This document shows positions 1 through 10,907 of a DNA stretch of 64,000 nt, one piece after another (position 1 is the stretch's first letter; each line of letters begins with the position of its first letter). The stretch is from Topomyia yanbarensis. Lineage: Eukaryota; Arthropoda; Insecta; Diptera; Culicidae. Both the position numbers and the translations under genes were made by a program. The stretch is taken from assembly GCF_030247195.1 (NCBI RefSeq), contig NC_080671.1:205062897-205126896 (forward strand), given 5' to 3'. The notes under the pieces were generated by a model. It saw nothing but the letters and a program-made list of their open reading frames with translations. It ran no database searches and was not told the origin of the DNA.

Positions 1-735
1 ATAAATGTTTGCGCTATTTAATATAGATATTGTTTTGTAATGTAGTAGTAGAATAATCTTTTGTCATTTTTTTATCATTTGTAATCTAAAGTGTGCAAGT
101 TTCCGTACAAATAAAAAATCATTATTAGATGTGAAAATGGCACAATTTCATATTCGTACACTTTTGAAAAGTCAATTAATTTATAATTTAAGACCTGATA
201 TTTCATTAATTTTTTATTTTACTTAGAAAAATACATTTTATGGCTACATAAAAGTGTTCATTGGCACAGTTTCCTCTACGCTAGTTTAAGAAATTCCCTC
301 AAATTAACATAATGGTTAAAAAAAGTAAACTAACTGCCATTATGGGACGGAAACTAACTATTACGCACCAAAATGAAGCTAAATCATTTCATTAAGTCTT
401 TGAAATTGTTCAAAGGTTGCGTCCAACTATTTAACAAGTCGTTAAAAAATTTGATGTGGCGAAACGTAGAGCAGATATTTCGAAAAACTTGAACTGTAAA
501 AAATTTACTATGAGGGATAAGCGATTTTTAATTAGAAAAATTTGGAAAGATTAAGTAATTAATGTTATATGCATGGTAAATAAATTGAATCATAGCATTT
601 AAGTATAAGTCAGCTCTGGTACGGTTCGTAATGTATGGAGAACAGACAATTACAATGCCTGTGTTCTGAGCCAGAAGCCGCCCATCAATGAGAAGAACAA
701 AGAATTGGTTTTTCATTTACAAAACAACATTGAAA
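1..735. other. AT-rich DNA without a recognisable gene
   Basis: No open frame longer than about 75 codons resembles a known protein, and no RNA gene or terminal inverted repeat is visible. Unidentified. Confidence 0.5.
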
Positions 736-1400
736 TTTTTTTTTTTTCAATTTGTTTATTTGATAAGGAACGTATGCGTTAGCTTAAAGGTGCCATTTTT
801 TCATTGTTTTACATTTTGAATTTCTTAAAACTAGGGGGTTACACATTTCAATATTATTTTGTTTTATATGATGAAACTAAAAAAAAAACTTTACAGCTAA
901 CTTATACATATAAAAGTGAGTATAATATAATATTCGTAAGATTTGGGGGACGGGTCACTTTGTGTGTTCTTTTTATAGTAATTCACTTTATGATTTTTAG
1001 AAGGGAGATTGTAGGAGAAATTAATTATTAACTAAGCGGAACATTTTACAAGCTTATTAACTAGAAATAACTAGAGAGAGTGGTTCAAGATTAGGGGGAA
1101 TTAATTAGGGCTATTTTAAAGTAGTGGTACTGTTGTGCATTTCTTAACGAGATTAAATATTGATCAACTAAAACTAGAAGATAGGGGGGCACATAAGTTT
1201 TGGGAAGATATTCAAGGGGAGAAGGGGGTGAAGTCATACATCTGTGTATCAGAGACATGGGAGGGAGGGTGGACAAGGCTGAAGGGGGGGGGAGCTATAA
1301 ACTTTCAGTTTCCGGCATCAGGAATTAACGGCCAGGATTACAGATTCGAACGGATTATTCAACTAAAACTAGAAGATAGGGGGGCACTCATTGAAATATT
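736..1400 (-). mobile_element. 5'-truncated I/LOA-type LINE tail (3' UTR only)
   Basis: Read on the minus strand, this stretch ends in an A-run (T at 736-747 on the plus strand). Just before it is the motif CTAACGCAT followed by TATCAAATAAAC, which also ends the LINE at 59949-64000. The internal 'aagatattcaaggggag' and the short repeats around 'aactagaagata' resemble the repetitive 3' UTR at 60060-60480. No coding part is left. The 5' edge is uncertain. Confidence 0.5.
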
Positions 1401-2274
1401 TTATCGGAATATTGGAAAGATTGTAAACGTTGTCTACGAGTCCAAATTCAACATCTTTAACTCAATTGGCTGTTGTTTCGAGTGGAGAAAATAGAACTCA
1501 GACCTGGATTAAAAGCCTTATAACAGCAGCTAACCGCAGGGACAGTGGAGTTATTCTATGGGGTATTATATGTCCACTAGAAATGCTAGAAATTTGGTCT
1601 TCATTGATGGAAAGATGGATCAGAATGTGTATTTTAATATGAATATCTTAAAATAAATTTTAAAGCAAAGGTACCGTAAATGGTACTTGTACTAAGAAAT
1701 GGTAGATATTGGAAGTTCAATCAGGAGAAGAACTTAAAGCATAAGGCGTGCAAAAAACGTTTAGAGTAAATTTATAATTGTTTAAATGTTATAGATTCTC
1801 CACTGCGGATCCCATTTATAAACTGATTAGAAAAATAAATGGGAATATTTGGATAAAAAGTGCGAAACTATTCGGATTATAGTGAGAATGATCTTAGAAG
1901 CTACTATTCAGAAAAATGGGATAAAATTTAAGTTACACACAAAACACAAAAACTAGTGGTCAGCATTCCAATACGATTGAAAACTTTAATTACAAAAGAA
2001 GCTACCACATTGAATATTTATTATAGAAATTTCAATTGATTTTTGAAAGAATATGTGTACTGTACGAATATGAGATTGGGTGTATATTTGACTATCTTTA
2101 GATTTATGATTATTTTTGAAAAAATGAGCATTTGTAGTACAAATATAATTATTGTATCTTCCCTATGCTGTCTAGTAAATTATTTCTACATGAATAAAAT
2201 GTCTCGTAAACTAATTTTTTACTTGTAAAATGCATATAAGCATTCCGCATAGCGGTGTACGAAAATGAGTTTGT
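1401..2274. other. Unassigned AT-rich DNA
   Basis: I see no supported gene, tandem array or terminal repeat here. The stretch ends at the target duplication of the hAT-type element that starts at 2283. Confidence 0.4.
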
Positions 2275-2282
2275 GTCACTAC

Positions 2283-2745
2283 CAGGGTTGTTATTCGATA
2301 ATTAATCGTCATCGTCGATAACGTTAACCACCCGTCAACGTCATCGGAAACTCCGTTAACGATAATGTATCGTCGCCTTCATCGTCATCGTCGATAATTG
2401 TATCGTCGTTTTCATCGGCATCGTCGGTTCATCGGTTATCGCGATACATTTTGCGTTACTTTCCCGTTTATTGGGGTTGAAGTTGATGCGGTTAAGTTTC
2501 AATTGTTTAGAAATAAATAACTATTGAAGGACATGTTGTTGGCAGTTGAAAATCAATAGTTTTGGACATTTTCTATGCACAAGGGGGGGGGGTGTCCGAC
2601 GATGTGTCAAAATGGATTTTTTTTTTGCAACTTTTCGGGAGAGTTTTATATTGAAGGGAAAGTTATTGGCAGTTGACAATCAATAGTTTTGGACATTTTC
2701 AATACACAGGGGATTCGACGATGTGTCAAAATGGAGTTTTTCAAC
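2283..2745 (+). repeat. Left terminal inverted repeat of the 4.8-kb hAT-type element
   Basis: This arm pairs with 6590-7055. Its outer 160 bp are crowded with ATCGTC hexamers (about 2305-2435), mirrored as GACGAT at 6900-7035. The inner part holds 'ggcagttgaaaatcaatag' followed by 'ttttggacattttc', a module repeated several times here and elsewhere in the window (5200, 35490, 36410). Confidence 0.8.
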
Positions 2746-2766
2746 TTTTGAGGAAAGTTTGTTATA

Positions 2767-5073
2767 GATTCGAGTGTGTATCTTCGTCGCGAGCGGTTGA
2801 CTCTCGTAGAGCTCCCTTCGAGTCGGTTAATTTTCATCATTTTTGGCACAGTACTGTCTCCCGGTTGTCAAAAGTGTTAATAACAGTGCAATTTAACAAT
2901 TATACAGAGTGAAGTGGTTTATAAAAGCATTTTTCGGCATATTTTCGACAGACGCGAGTGGTGACAGTTTGTGAAAATTGAATTCCGGCAAATGAAAAAA
3001 TATCTTTTCCTCGCATTACGGGCCGTCGATTCCCGATGCAAGGACAATGAAAGTGTACAGAAAACATCTAGAAACACAGTGTACATTGTGGGAATGGTGA
3101 AAAATGGTTTTTCGAAGAAAAAAATTCGATCCGAAAAGTAAAAACATATGGCAATAAGAAAAATTGACATTCAAATAATTTGCGTTTCACCAGCGACTAG
3201 CGACTACCAGGTGTCGCCCAAAATTCTTCGCCCGAAAAATAGGTGGCAAACCAGCCGGTCGGTGCTCAGCTAATTTCGTCCGCGTCCCTTGTCACCTTTT
3301 TTATTGAGTGCTTCATCGGCGGTGCTATCTTTAAAAATGAGCCGCCTTGGATATTCAACTGTGTTTTTTACTGTATTATTTTATTGCAAATGAGTAGAGG
3401 TTTTGAGTCTTTTATATTCGGGATTGCAGATATTTTGTCGCATGTAAATTTTGGGTGTTCGTTGATGTGATGGCGCTGTAAGGGAACACGTATCTGCCGG
3501 TCGGCAAACTTTTCTTTGGACTGAGCAAACTAATTTTTATGTTTCTTTAGGGTTTGTTTTACCAACGGGGGAACTGATTCACAGAGCATTCCATGTGCTT
3601 TGGGAAAACACGTGGCCTTATTTGAGTGGAATGATGACATGTATAAGGTTTGAGCATTGACAATTCGCGAGAGGGATCGGGGACCGGTTGGCAATTACCT
3701 TCAGTAATGTCAGCACGAAGAATAAGTGTTTTGCTGTCATTTTCATTGCTTAGTTTTCTATTCTATCGCATGCCTCCACGCGAGTCTAAGTCTATTGATG
3801 ACATTTGGTCCTTAGACCGGCGAAGACTGGGAGCTATCAGCCTTCTGCCGATAGTTGCAGAATGAGAGTATGCGATATAGCCGAGAAAACAATACCGTAA
3901 AAGTTGTTCGGAAATCAGCGCCAATAAGATTTTAATTTGACTAGTGTCGATGATCGCGGGTCAATACGTACTGAAAATTCTCCGCGTCTGTTTTAATTAA
4001 TCTAATTTCAAGTTCCGTTATTGGTAACAAGCCCATGCATCAGGTTAACGATCCTCTGTATTTCCCTTCAATGTTCGATATAATCGTTCGTATACGTGTA
4101 TTTCACAAACAATCCGATATTAGAAATAGGAAATCCTTTCGTTGATTTATAACCTCTAGAGCTATCATAACTCTGTCTGTATAACGTTTTATCACTCGGT
4201 AGTCTGTAACCCAAAAAATATATCGTAGAGAAGGAATAGCGAAATTAGTCTAAATAATGTCGCAATAAATAGTGATCCGACCCATTACACAGATAAGATT
4301 AGCTTTTCTAGGCAATACTCTCACGATCAGCTGTGTGGATGTGAAATTGCTTTTGTTTAGAAAACATAGGATACTCTCGGTAGATCTTATTTTTCGAGCG
4401 ATCGTGTTCTCGAAAACTAACTGAACTACTACCTAATAAACTATGCTATACAGGTCGCATCGCTTGCTTGGAGCGAATCCTAGACCCTATTCCCTTCCAA
4501 ACCACCAACTCCGCGATACCTGTGGAAGATTCTGATGAACCTTCTGTATAAGATTCCTCATTTTATTCAAACGATCGCCGGGTAAAATCAGCACCGACAC
4601 GATAGAAACCACGAAAAAATTCGTTGTGTGATTGAATATTATTAAAAAATATAAGCAGTGCTCCTTATAGCCGGCTATCCGGAGTTCAAGATGCTTATTT
4701 GGCTAATCGTATTAATACAACAAATGATAAATTTCCCAAATTCTCGGCAGCCGGCTGCCCAGAGCAATTATTACATGATTACGCTATTGGCACACTTACT
4801 AACAACTCTCCCCATCCCGTGATACATGTGGAGATGCAGAGGATTCCTCGGTCTCTAGTAGCAACATGTATCGGACTAACATTCCCAGAAGATCTGCATT
4901 CGGACGTGGCCGGCGTCGGTATTGATCAGCCTGCAGGGATCAGAATAGATTGTACAATGTGGCTCATCATGTTATTCCCAAGCATGTTGTTCCAATGAAC
5001 ATTTTGCAACCTAATTTGGTTCTGGTCAATAACGGAGTAGCAACTACGGGCGATCTCTTATGCTTATGCTATG
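2767..5073. mobile_element. 2.3-kb insertion flanked by a 22-bp direct repeat; possible retrocopy
   Basis: The flanks are 2745-2766 and 5074-5095, both beginning cttttgaggaaag and ending tttgttata, identical over 22 bp. Removing the segment and one copy restores a normal version of the surrounding repeat module. The inserted DNA is less AT-rich than its host and begins like an insect 5' UTR. It contains short open stretches at 3650-3865 and 4699-4998 that I do not recognise. There is no poly(A) run and no terminal inverted repeat; the right end shows a short ttatgc-type repeat. A 22-bp duplication suggests LINE-mediated retroposition, but the source is unknown. Confidence 0.6.
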
Positions 5074-5095
5074 CTTTTGAGGAAAGTTTGTTATA

Positions 5096-6580
5096 TTGAA
5101 GAAGTTATTGGTAAGTGAAAATCAATAGTTTTGGGCATTTTCAATGTACCGTCGGTGCATCAAAATAGAATTTTTTTCAACTTTTCGCGAACTTTTTATA
5201 TTGAAGGGCAGGTTGTTGGCAGTTGAAAATCGATAGTTTTGGATATTTTCAATTCACTCGAGGATCCAAATTGGCAAAAAGGTGAAAGAAATTCTTTGAA
5301 CCACGAAAAACATTTTTAGTTATAGTGTCTTCAGCAAAGTTTATTTATATTTTTTTGCATTTAAAAAGTATTAGTTGGGTGATTAATCCCTCTAAAGCTG
5401 AGAAGAAAGTTTTTGCTTATGTTCATGAAAATAAAAAAAAACTTTCTTTGGCAAAGTTGTTGAGAACATCTTAAGTATTAACTTCGCTGAAGAGACTATG
5501 TGTCTATCTGTCGATTTTAATTTACATTTGTGGAGATTTTTTTGATATACCCCTGAAAATTGCTTTTTTCAAAATACTTTTCCTGGTAATTTTGCAGAAT
5601 TTCTAAATGTTCCAAGATGTTGTTCAGCATAAGAAAATACAGAATTTTTGTAATGTAAGTTTATTTGTATCTCTTACAACTTAGAAGTTACCGAATGTTT
5701 TAGTGCCCAAAAAGCGATATTTTGGTACGGAAGCCGCAAATTTCCGCAGACGAATACCAATACGAATCTGTAAAACAAACACTATCAAAATCGTTTCATG
5801 GGCTCTAGCTTACGTTCAAGTCAAATTCGAGTAAATTCCTTCTTTAGCATATTTTTCTTATCTTAGAGATGCAAAATATACAAAAATAATAATACTGTAC
5901 TGTAAGACCTCCTTAAGGGATTTTTTTTTACTAAATGATCAGAACGGGTTATGAGGCTTTGTCGAGGAACTAAAGAAGAATATTTTAACCGCTCCGGTTT
6001 ATTAAAAAGAAAGAAAAAATATATGTTAGTCCAGATGTTTGCGTTTCGACTTCGTCTCTTCAGAACCAGAAAAAATATGTGCCGATTTTGTCAATGTCAT
6101 CGTTTTATCAGCCTATAATTCGCCAAGTGGCTGATAAAAACGGGTCTTCACTGTATTCAAAAAACGATTAAAACTCTATTATGAGGCCGTACATAAATTA
6201 CATTACATATTTAAGGGTAAAAGAAAGAAGCATGAAGCATCTTGTTATATAGTGGAGAGAAGAAACGGAGGAGGGGGCTAAAAGCTTCCTAACTAGAAAA
6301 GGAAATCAAACATTGGAAATATGTATGTATATTCTCCTTTTCAAAATTCGAAATCTTCTGGTTTAAATTAAAATTATAATAAAATCTTAAATGTGTAGTA
6401 TAATTTGTGAATGGCCTAATAATAGTGGTTTAGTAGTTTTTTCAATATATGTTTTTGCGTGCTAAAAATTACTAATTGCACAATAGCTCAAAATTTGTTT
6501 TCTTCATGGTCAAAACAATATTGATCACCTTTTTGCCGCTTGGAAACACTGTGCACCTGGGACTCTTCTGTGCACCAACT
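5096..6580. repeat. Interior of the hAT-type element: repeat modules, no gene
   Basis: Two more copies of the 'gttggcagttgaaaatcgat'-type module occur at 5096-5265. At 5320-5690 there are motifs of the 'cttcagcaaagtt' type that recur at 23000, 25000, 28100-28700 and 42060. The segment at 5760-6180 resembles 43820-44130. No reading frame is supported. Confidence 0.5.
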
Positions 6581-6589
6581 TACTCGAAA

Positions 6590-7055
6590 AGTTGAAAAAA
6601 TTCAATTTTGACATATCGTCGGACCCTTCTGCGTATTGAAATGTCCAAAATTATTGATTTTCAATTGCCAACAACTTTCCCTTCAACATAATACATTTTC
6701 CAGAAAAGTTGAAATCATTTCATTTTGACGCATCGTCAGACCCCGCTTTGCATACAAAATGTCCAAAACTATTGATTTTCAACTGCCAACAACATGTCCT
6801 TCAATAGGTATTTATTTCTAAACAATTGAAAGTTAACCGCATTAACTTCAACTCCAATAAACGGGAAAGTAACGAAAAATGTATCGCGATAACCGATGAA
6901 CCGACGATGACGATGAAAGCGACGATACAATTATCGACGATGACGATGAAGGCGACGATACATTATCGTTAACGGAGTTTCCGATGACGATACATTATCG
7001 TTAACGAGTAACGCCGATAAATTATCGTGAAAAATGTATCGCATTAACAACCCTG
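6590..7055 (-). repeat. Right terminal inverted repeat of the 4.8-kb hAT-type element
   Basis: Reverse complement of 2283-2745, with GACGAT hexamers nearest the end and 'gtccaaaactattgat' modules further in. It ends CAACCCTG at 7055, directly followed by GTCACTAC. Confidence 0.8.
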
Positions 7056-7188
7056 GTCACTACATGCAGGTATTTATCAAAATGACTTTTTGTATGAGAT
7101 TCAGATTTCGGACGTTGTTTATCCACATACACGTTTGGAACCTTCGTAACACCGCAGCCCAATTGCGGTCAACTGTATCGGAGAAGTC

Positions 7189-7590
7189 TTAAGCAAAATG
7201 TATTCCGAGGATTTTCATTGTGTTTTGTAGCTGCAACCACTCATTTTGTGGTGTCAAGTTTATCAAACCGACTCTTATGGAATTTTCCCTTGCGTTGCGA
7301 TTTTGAGTTCCCGATGCTGCGTACACATTAATGAAACTTACGCCATTGATCCGTGCACGGATGAACCTTGAATCCATGCTTCTGTCTACATGGGTGAAGG
7401 TGAGAAAACTTCGTGCTGCATTCAGGGCGCCGAGCTTTGTCCCATTTGTCACTGCGTTCATGTTGATTGTAGCAATCTTGTATATATTAGACCGGCAACA
7501 ATTTTGACTTTTTCTCGAAACACTGCTAATTCAAACGATAACTGGATGCACACATCATGTGCAAAACATGAGCGTTACCCGATAGCTCTA
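7189..7590 (-). pseudogene. LINE endonuclease remnant (start of an ORF2)
   Basis: On the minus strand the translation contains [20 protein letters not shown] and, after a short decayed stretch, INGVSFINVYAASGTQNRN. The order 'ATIN...N...TKL' followed by 'INVYA.SG' is the typical opening of an AP-endonuclease domain in a non-LTR retrotransposon ORF2. The piece lacks the catalytic GDFN and SDH segments and all of the reverse transcriptase, and breaks off near 7189. It is a dead fragment; the clade is not determined. Confidence 0.6.
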
Positions 7591-7614
7591 GTTCACCCAC
7601 AAGAGGTCGCAAGT

Positions 7615-7972
<358 letters not shown>

Positions 7973-8204
7973 CTCGGCACACCTCAAAACTCATTTTGGC
8001 GTAGCTAATTTTATAACGAACAGCTTTGTTGAAGAATGCATATTGATTGGAGATTAACCGACAAAGTTATTTAACTCCAGTCTACTTTCTACTTCTGCCC
8101 AAGTCAGACGTACAATAGAACCAAGTGAACAAAAACTAGCAACCTCTCCATCTAGTGTGCATTGTCTCGAGAACAAAGGAAACTTTTAATTTATTCTTGC
8201 CATC

Positions 8205-9343
8205 ATGAGTAAAGTTGACGAAAAATCTCTGCTCCGACCCAACGCAGCGGACGTTGACTTTAAATTCTGTTCAGTAAGATTGAGTTTTCGTGAAGTGGAA
8301 TACCTGCTGAAGGTGAAGATGCAGCTTAAGCTCAAGGAGGTTATGTATCTACAGTATCATCATCTTCGTAATGTCGTACTCATATCATTCAACACGTTAG
8401 CACAAGCCGAACGTTTCGTTTTGCAGAACAACTTAACCCTTAAATGCGCAATGTTGTTTTAAAACAACATCCTGAAAATCGTCTAAAAATTATATTAACG
8501 TGATATAGCTGTTAGACGATTTTCACAAAATTCTAAAAAAATTGATTTGCGCCTTTAAGGGTTAAAGCACGTGGCTCAAAGTGATAAAGTTGGAATTAAG
8601 ATTCCCGTGTGTATAAAGACTATGTAGATGTAAAGTTACATGACCTATCACCGCGTACCCCTCCTAATCTAATCGCAAAATACATGTCGCAATACGGCGA
8701 AGTAGAAGCAGTTACACGTGATACGTGGAGAAATTGCTTCCCGGATACACCTAACGGTGTTCTTGTGGTGAGGATGCGGATCGAAAAACCTATCCCCTCC
8801 CACTTGACTATAAAACTCAAAACCCACGAAGCTACTATTAATCAAACTACGTTATGCACCCATGAGGGGCAAACTCCCACGTGCAAGTATTGTAATCAAA
8901 CAGCACACCACGGACAACCTTGCGCGGAAGATACAGAGGAGAATGCATCTCTACCGATTGCCAACGAATCCATGGTAAACCAACCCAAAAAAGAGTTTTC
9001 AATACCAATATCTGAACCACAAATGGTTGCCAAATTTGTGGCAGCTGTTCAGTCCATATTGACAACTGCCAAAGCAGCATCCAGCACCCCGGAAACCCCT
9101 GTAAGCAACATCGGTGATGAAGATAATAGCAATGACGACGGATTTACATTGGTCACCCGTAAGTGCAAGAAGCAGGAAAGAACATCTGGTCGCGAGCACC
9201 AAGGCACTTTTAACGATGATGACCTTGATGTGGAGGACAGGAGAGAATTAAATGGTCCCCATGACGCAGTAGGCGAGCCGCGAAAGAAGGTCTCCGCTCG
9301 CAATAGAAAGTTGCGCGCACGAGATCCAACGGACAATCAATAA
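8205..9343 (+). pseudogene. Gag-like ORF1 protein with CCHC knuckle, broken
   Basis: The frame opens at an ATG at 8205 (MSKVDEKSLLRPNAADVDF) and matches the 326-residue intact protein of copy 2. It is cut after LQNN by the insertion at 8437-8561, resumes with KHVAQSDKVGIKIPV, then suffers a small frameshift near 8608. From there the frame is open to the TAA at 9343 and keeps the zinc knuckle CKYCNQTAHHGQPC (C-x2-C-x4-H-x4-C) and a basic C-terminus. The family role would be nucleic-acid binding in a retrotransposon RNP; that role is inferred from the knuckle and from similarity to I/LOA-clade ORF1 proteins. Confidence 0.75.
8433..8565. mobile_element. 125-bp TTAA-flanked miniature inverted-repeat element
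   Basis: The element proper is 8437-8561, with ends CCCTTAAATGCGCAA and TTGCGCCTTTAAGGG (one mismatch). It is flanked by TTAA at 8433-8436 and 8562-8565. Inner pairing of GACGATTTTC-type segments makes it a near hairpin. Removing it rejoins the gag frame (NN then LKHVAQ), so the insertion is real and came after the retroposon. TTAA duplications suggest a piggyBac-type transposase. Confidence 0.85.
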
Positions 9344-9458
9344 TATTTGCTTTATTTTTATTTTTTACATATTGTAAACACATAAAAGATCCACTGCTCC
9401 GTTAAGCTACCGCTATGAGCCGTGTCAAATAAACGAAATAAAAAAAAGTTATTTAACT

Positions 9459-10697
9459 TTGAAGATCAGCCGATTTTTTTGAAATTTCCCATTCTAAGCA
9501 TGTGCGAGAAAGAGAGGAAACGCATAACTTTATATAAGAATATCTTTTTACTACAAAATCGGATCAGTTGGCAGCCTTCGGCAATGTTGATCCTTACACC
9601 TTAAGCTATATATTTGCAGATTGTGGGATGCACAAGATGATACTGGCATTTTTTACTGATTGTTATTGTTTCTATTGGCATCTCATATCTGTCATATAAC
9701 TGTAGAAATATGTACCCTTTCGTCTATGATTCTACTTTAATGACACACATGTTTTATTTCTGGACATGTTTCAAAGTTTAATGTTTGGAAAAATTTGTTT
9801 ATGTCGAATTTGTGCCCAAGACATGTCTAACATGAAGCATATAACATAGTAGTATCTCAATCACTAGCATAATTAGTCAGAATATAAGGAGTTTGTTCAT
9901 TTATTCGCCTGTTTGATTGTTTCTGACCATCGTGTATAATGTGGATTATGCTAGTGTTCAGCGGCTTTCGTCACGCGTGCGAAGGGAAACAAACCAGTAG
10001 TATGAGCCTGTTATCTTCTATGAACATCAATTGGTGATAATCAGATAAGGAAACAGAAAACGTGTGAGTTTACGTCGTAGGTAAATACGAGCGTGTGATA
10101 AATAATGCTATTATCTTTCCAGTCTAATTTTTAACAGAGTGGACGTGATGTGTCAATATATGAATCAAGTTACCATCGTATTATGAATCACTTTATTTGA
10201 GATAATTAGCACATTCGATCAAAATATCATCTATGGAATATATCACTGTTTTACAAAACCATACAGAAACATCGAAACGATCATGCATGTTCTTGTGTAA
10301 ATCTAATTATTAAAACTACCGTCAAGAAAAACACTGTTGAAAAGCACTAATGGCAAGTTACACTCAAGTCATTTTTATGTGCGGGATATGTACCACGCTG
10401 ATTCAAAATAACTGATAATAATTCAAATGAACAAAACTTTCCAACGATGCCTTTCTAGAACTACACACAAAATCTAAACTACCCTTCCTGTGATAAACAA
10501 CTAAATCGTCAAAGTATGTTCAGAAGCCATATAAAAGAAATAAATAAAGAAAAACTGAATAGGTCAAGAATAAGATTTGTGCTTTCCTATTGAACAATTC
10601 CTAGTTCAGTTCACCGAATTCACAATTAAAACCCTAGGCAAAGGGTATTCTAATATCGTTACCGCAGTAAGAGTAGACTAGATTTTGTGGGCGTGCT
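9459..10697. other. 3' flank of the ammonium transporter gene; no second gene seen
   Basis: The transporter is on the minus strand, so its 3' UTR lies here. The nearest canonical AATAAA on the minus strand is at about 10192-10197, some 500 bp beyond the stop. No other coding stretch is supported. Confidence 0.45.
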
Positions 10698-10907
10698 TCA
10701 GTTACCGTAATTACTCGATGACTGATCGTTTTTCCTTAATTCCTCTAACGATATACTACCGTCGCTGAAAACAGCATTAATGTTACCCTTGTACAATTCC
10801 GAACTTGCATCTCTCGCACTAACAATCCCCTTTGACAGTTTGTAGCTCATACCATCACTCAGTTCAACTTCTCTACTCCATAGCGGTTTCAATTCTTCAA
10901 GTGCGTT
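10698..10907 (-). CDS. Amt1: Amt exon 5 (residues 441-509, stop)
   Basis: The acceptor is TTTCAG|AAC in phase 0. It encodes the hydrophilic, partly Ser-rich tail ending SSSNYGN and TGA at 10700-10698. Confidence 0.88.
   Translation of the reverse strand, partial: NALEELKPLWSREVELSDGMSYKLSKGIVSARDASSELYKGNINAVFSDGSISLEELRKNDQSSSNYGN

Larger units (their letters stand above)
2275..7063. mobile_element. Non-autonomous hAT-type element, about 4.8 kb, with 8-bp target duplication
   Basis: The element proper is 2283-7055. It starts CAGGGTTGTTA and ends with the exact reverse complement. It is flanked by the direct repeat GTCACTAC (2275-2282 and 7056-7063). An 8-bp duplication together with CAGGG termini is the hallmark of the hAT superfamily. 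The inverted arms run about 480 bp on each side, and no transposase reading frame is present, so movement would need help in trans. The interior holds a 2.3-kb segment (2767-5073) with its own 22-bp duplication and several direct copies of a 'caactgccaacaac' module. The superfamily is inferred from the ends only. Confidence 0.85.
8077..9447 (+). mobile_element. Complete ORF1-only retroposon, copy 1
   Basis: The unit has a 5' leader of about 128 bp, one gag-like reading frame, a short 3' UTR and an A-rich tail. It is flanked by the direct repeat GTTATTTAACT (8066-8076 and 9448-9458). Its 3' end (GAGCCGTG then TCAAATAAACGAAATAA) resembles the tail of the LINE at 59949-64000. There is no endonuclease or reverse transcriptase frame and no room for one. 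A 125-bp TTAA-flanked element interrupts the frame. Copy 2 is at 28756-29957. Confidence 0.8.

Noticed and set aside
4699..4998. 99-codon frame within the 22-bp-flanked insertion
   Set aside because: No recognisable family; kept only as part of the insertion description.
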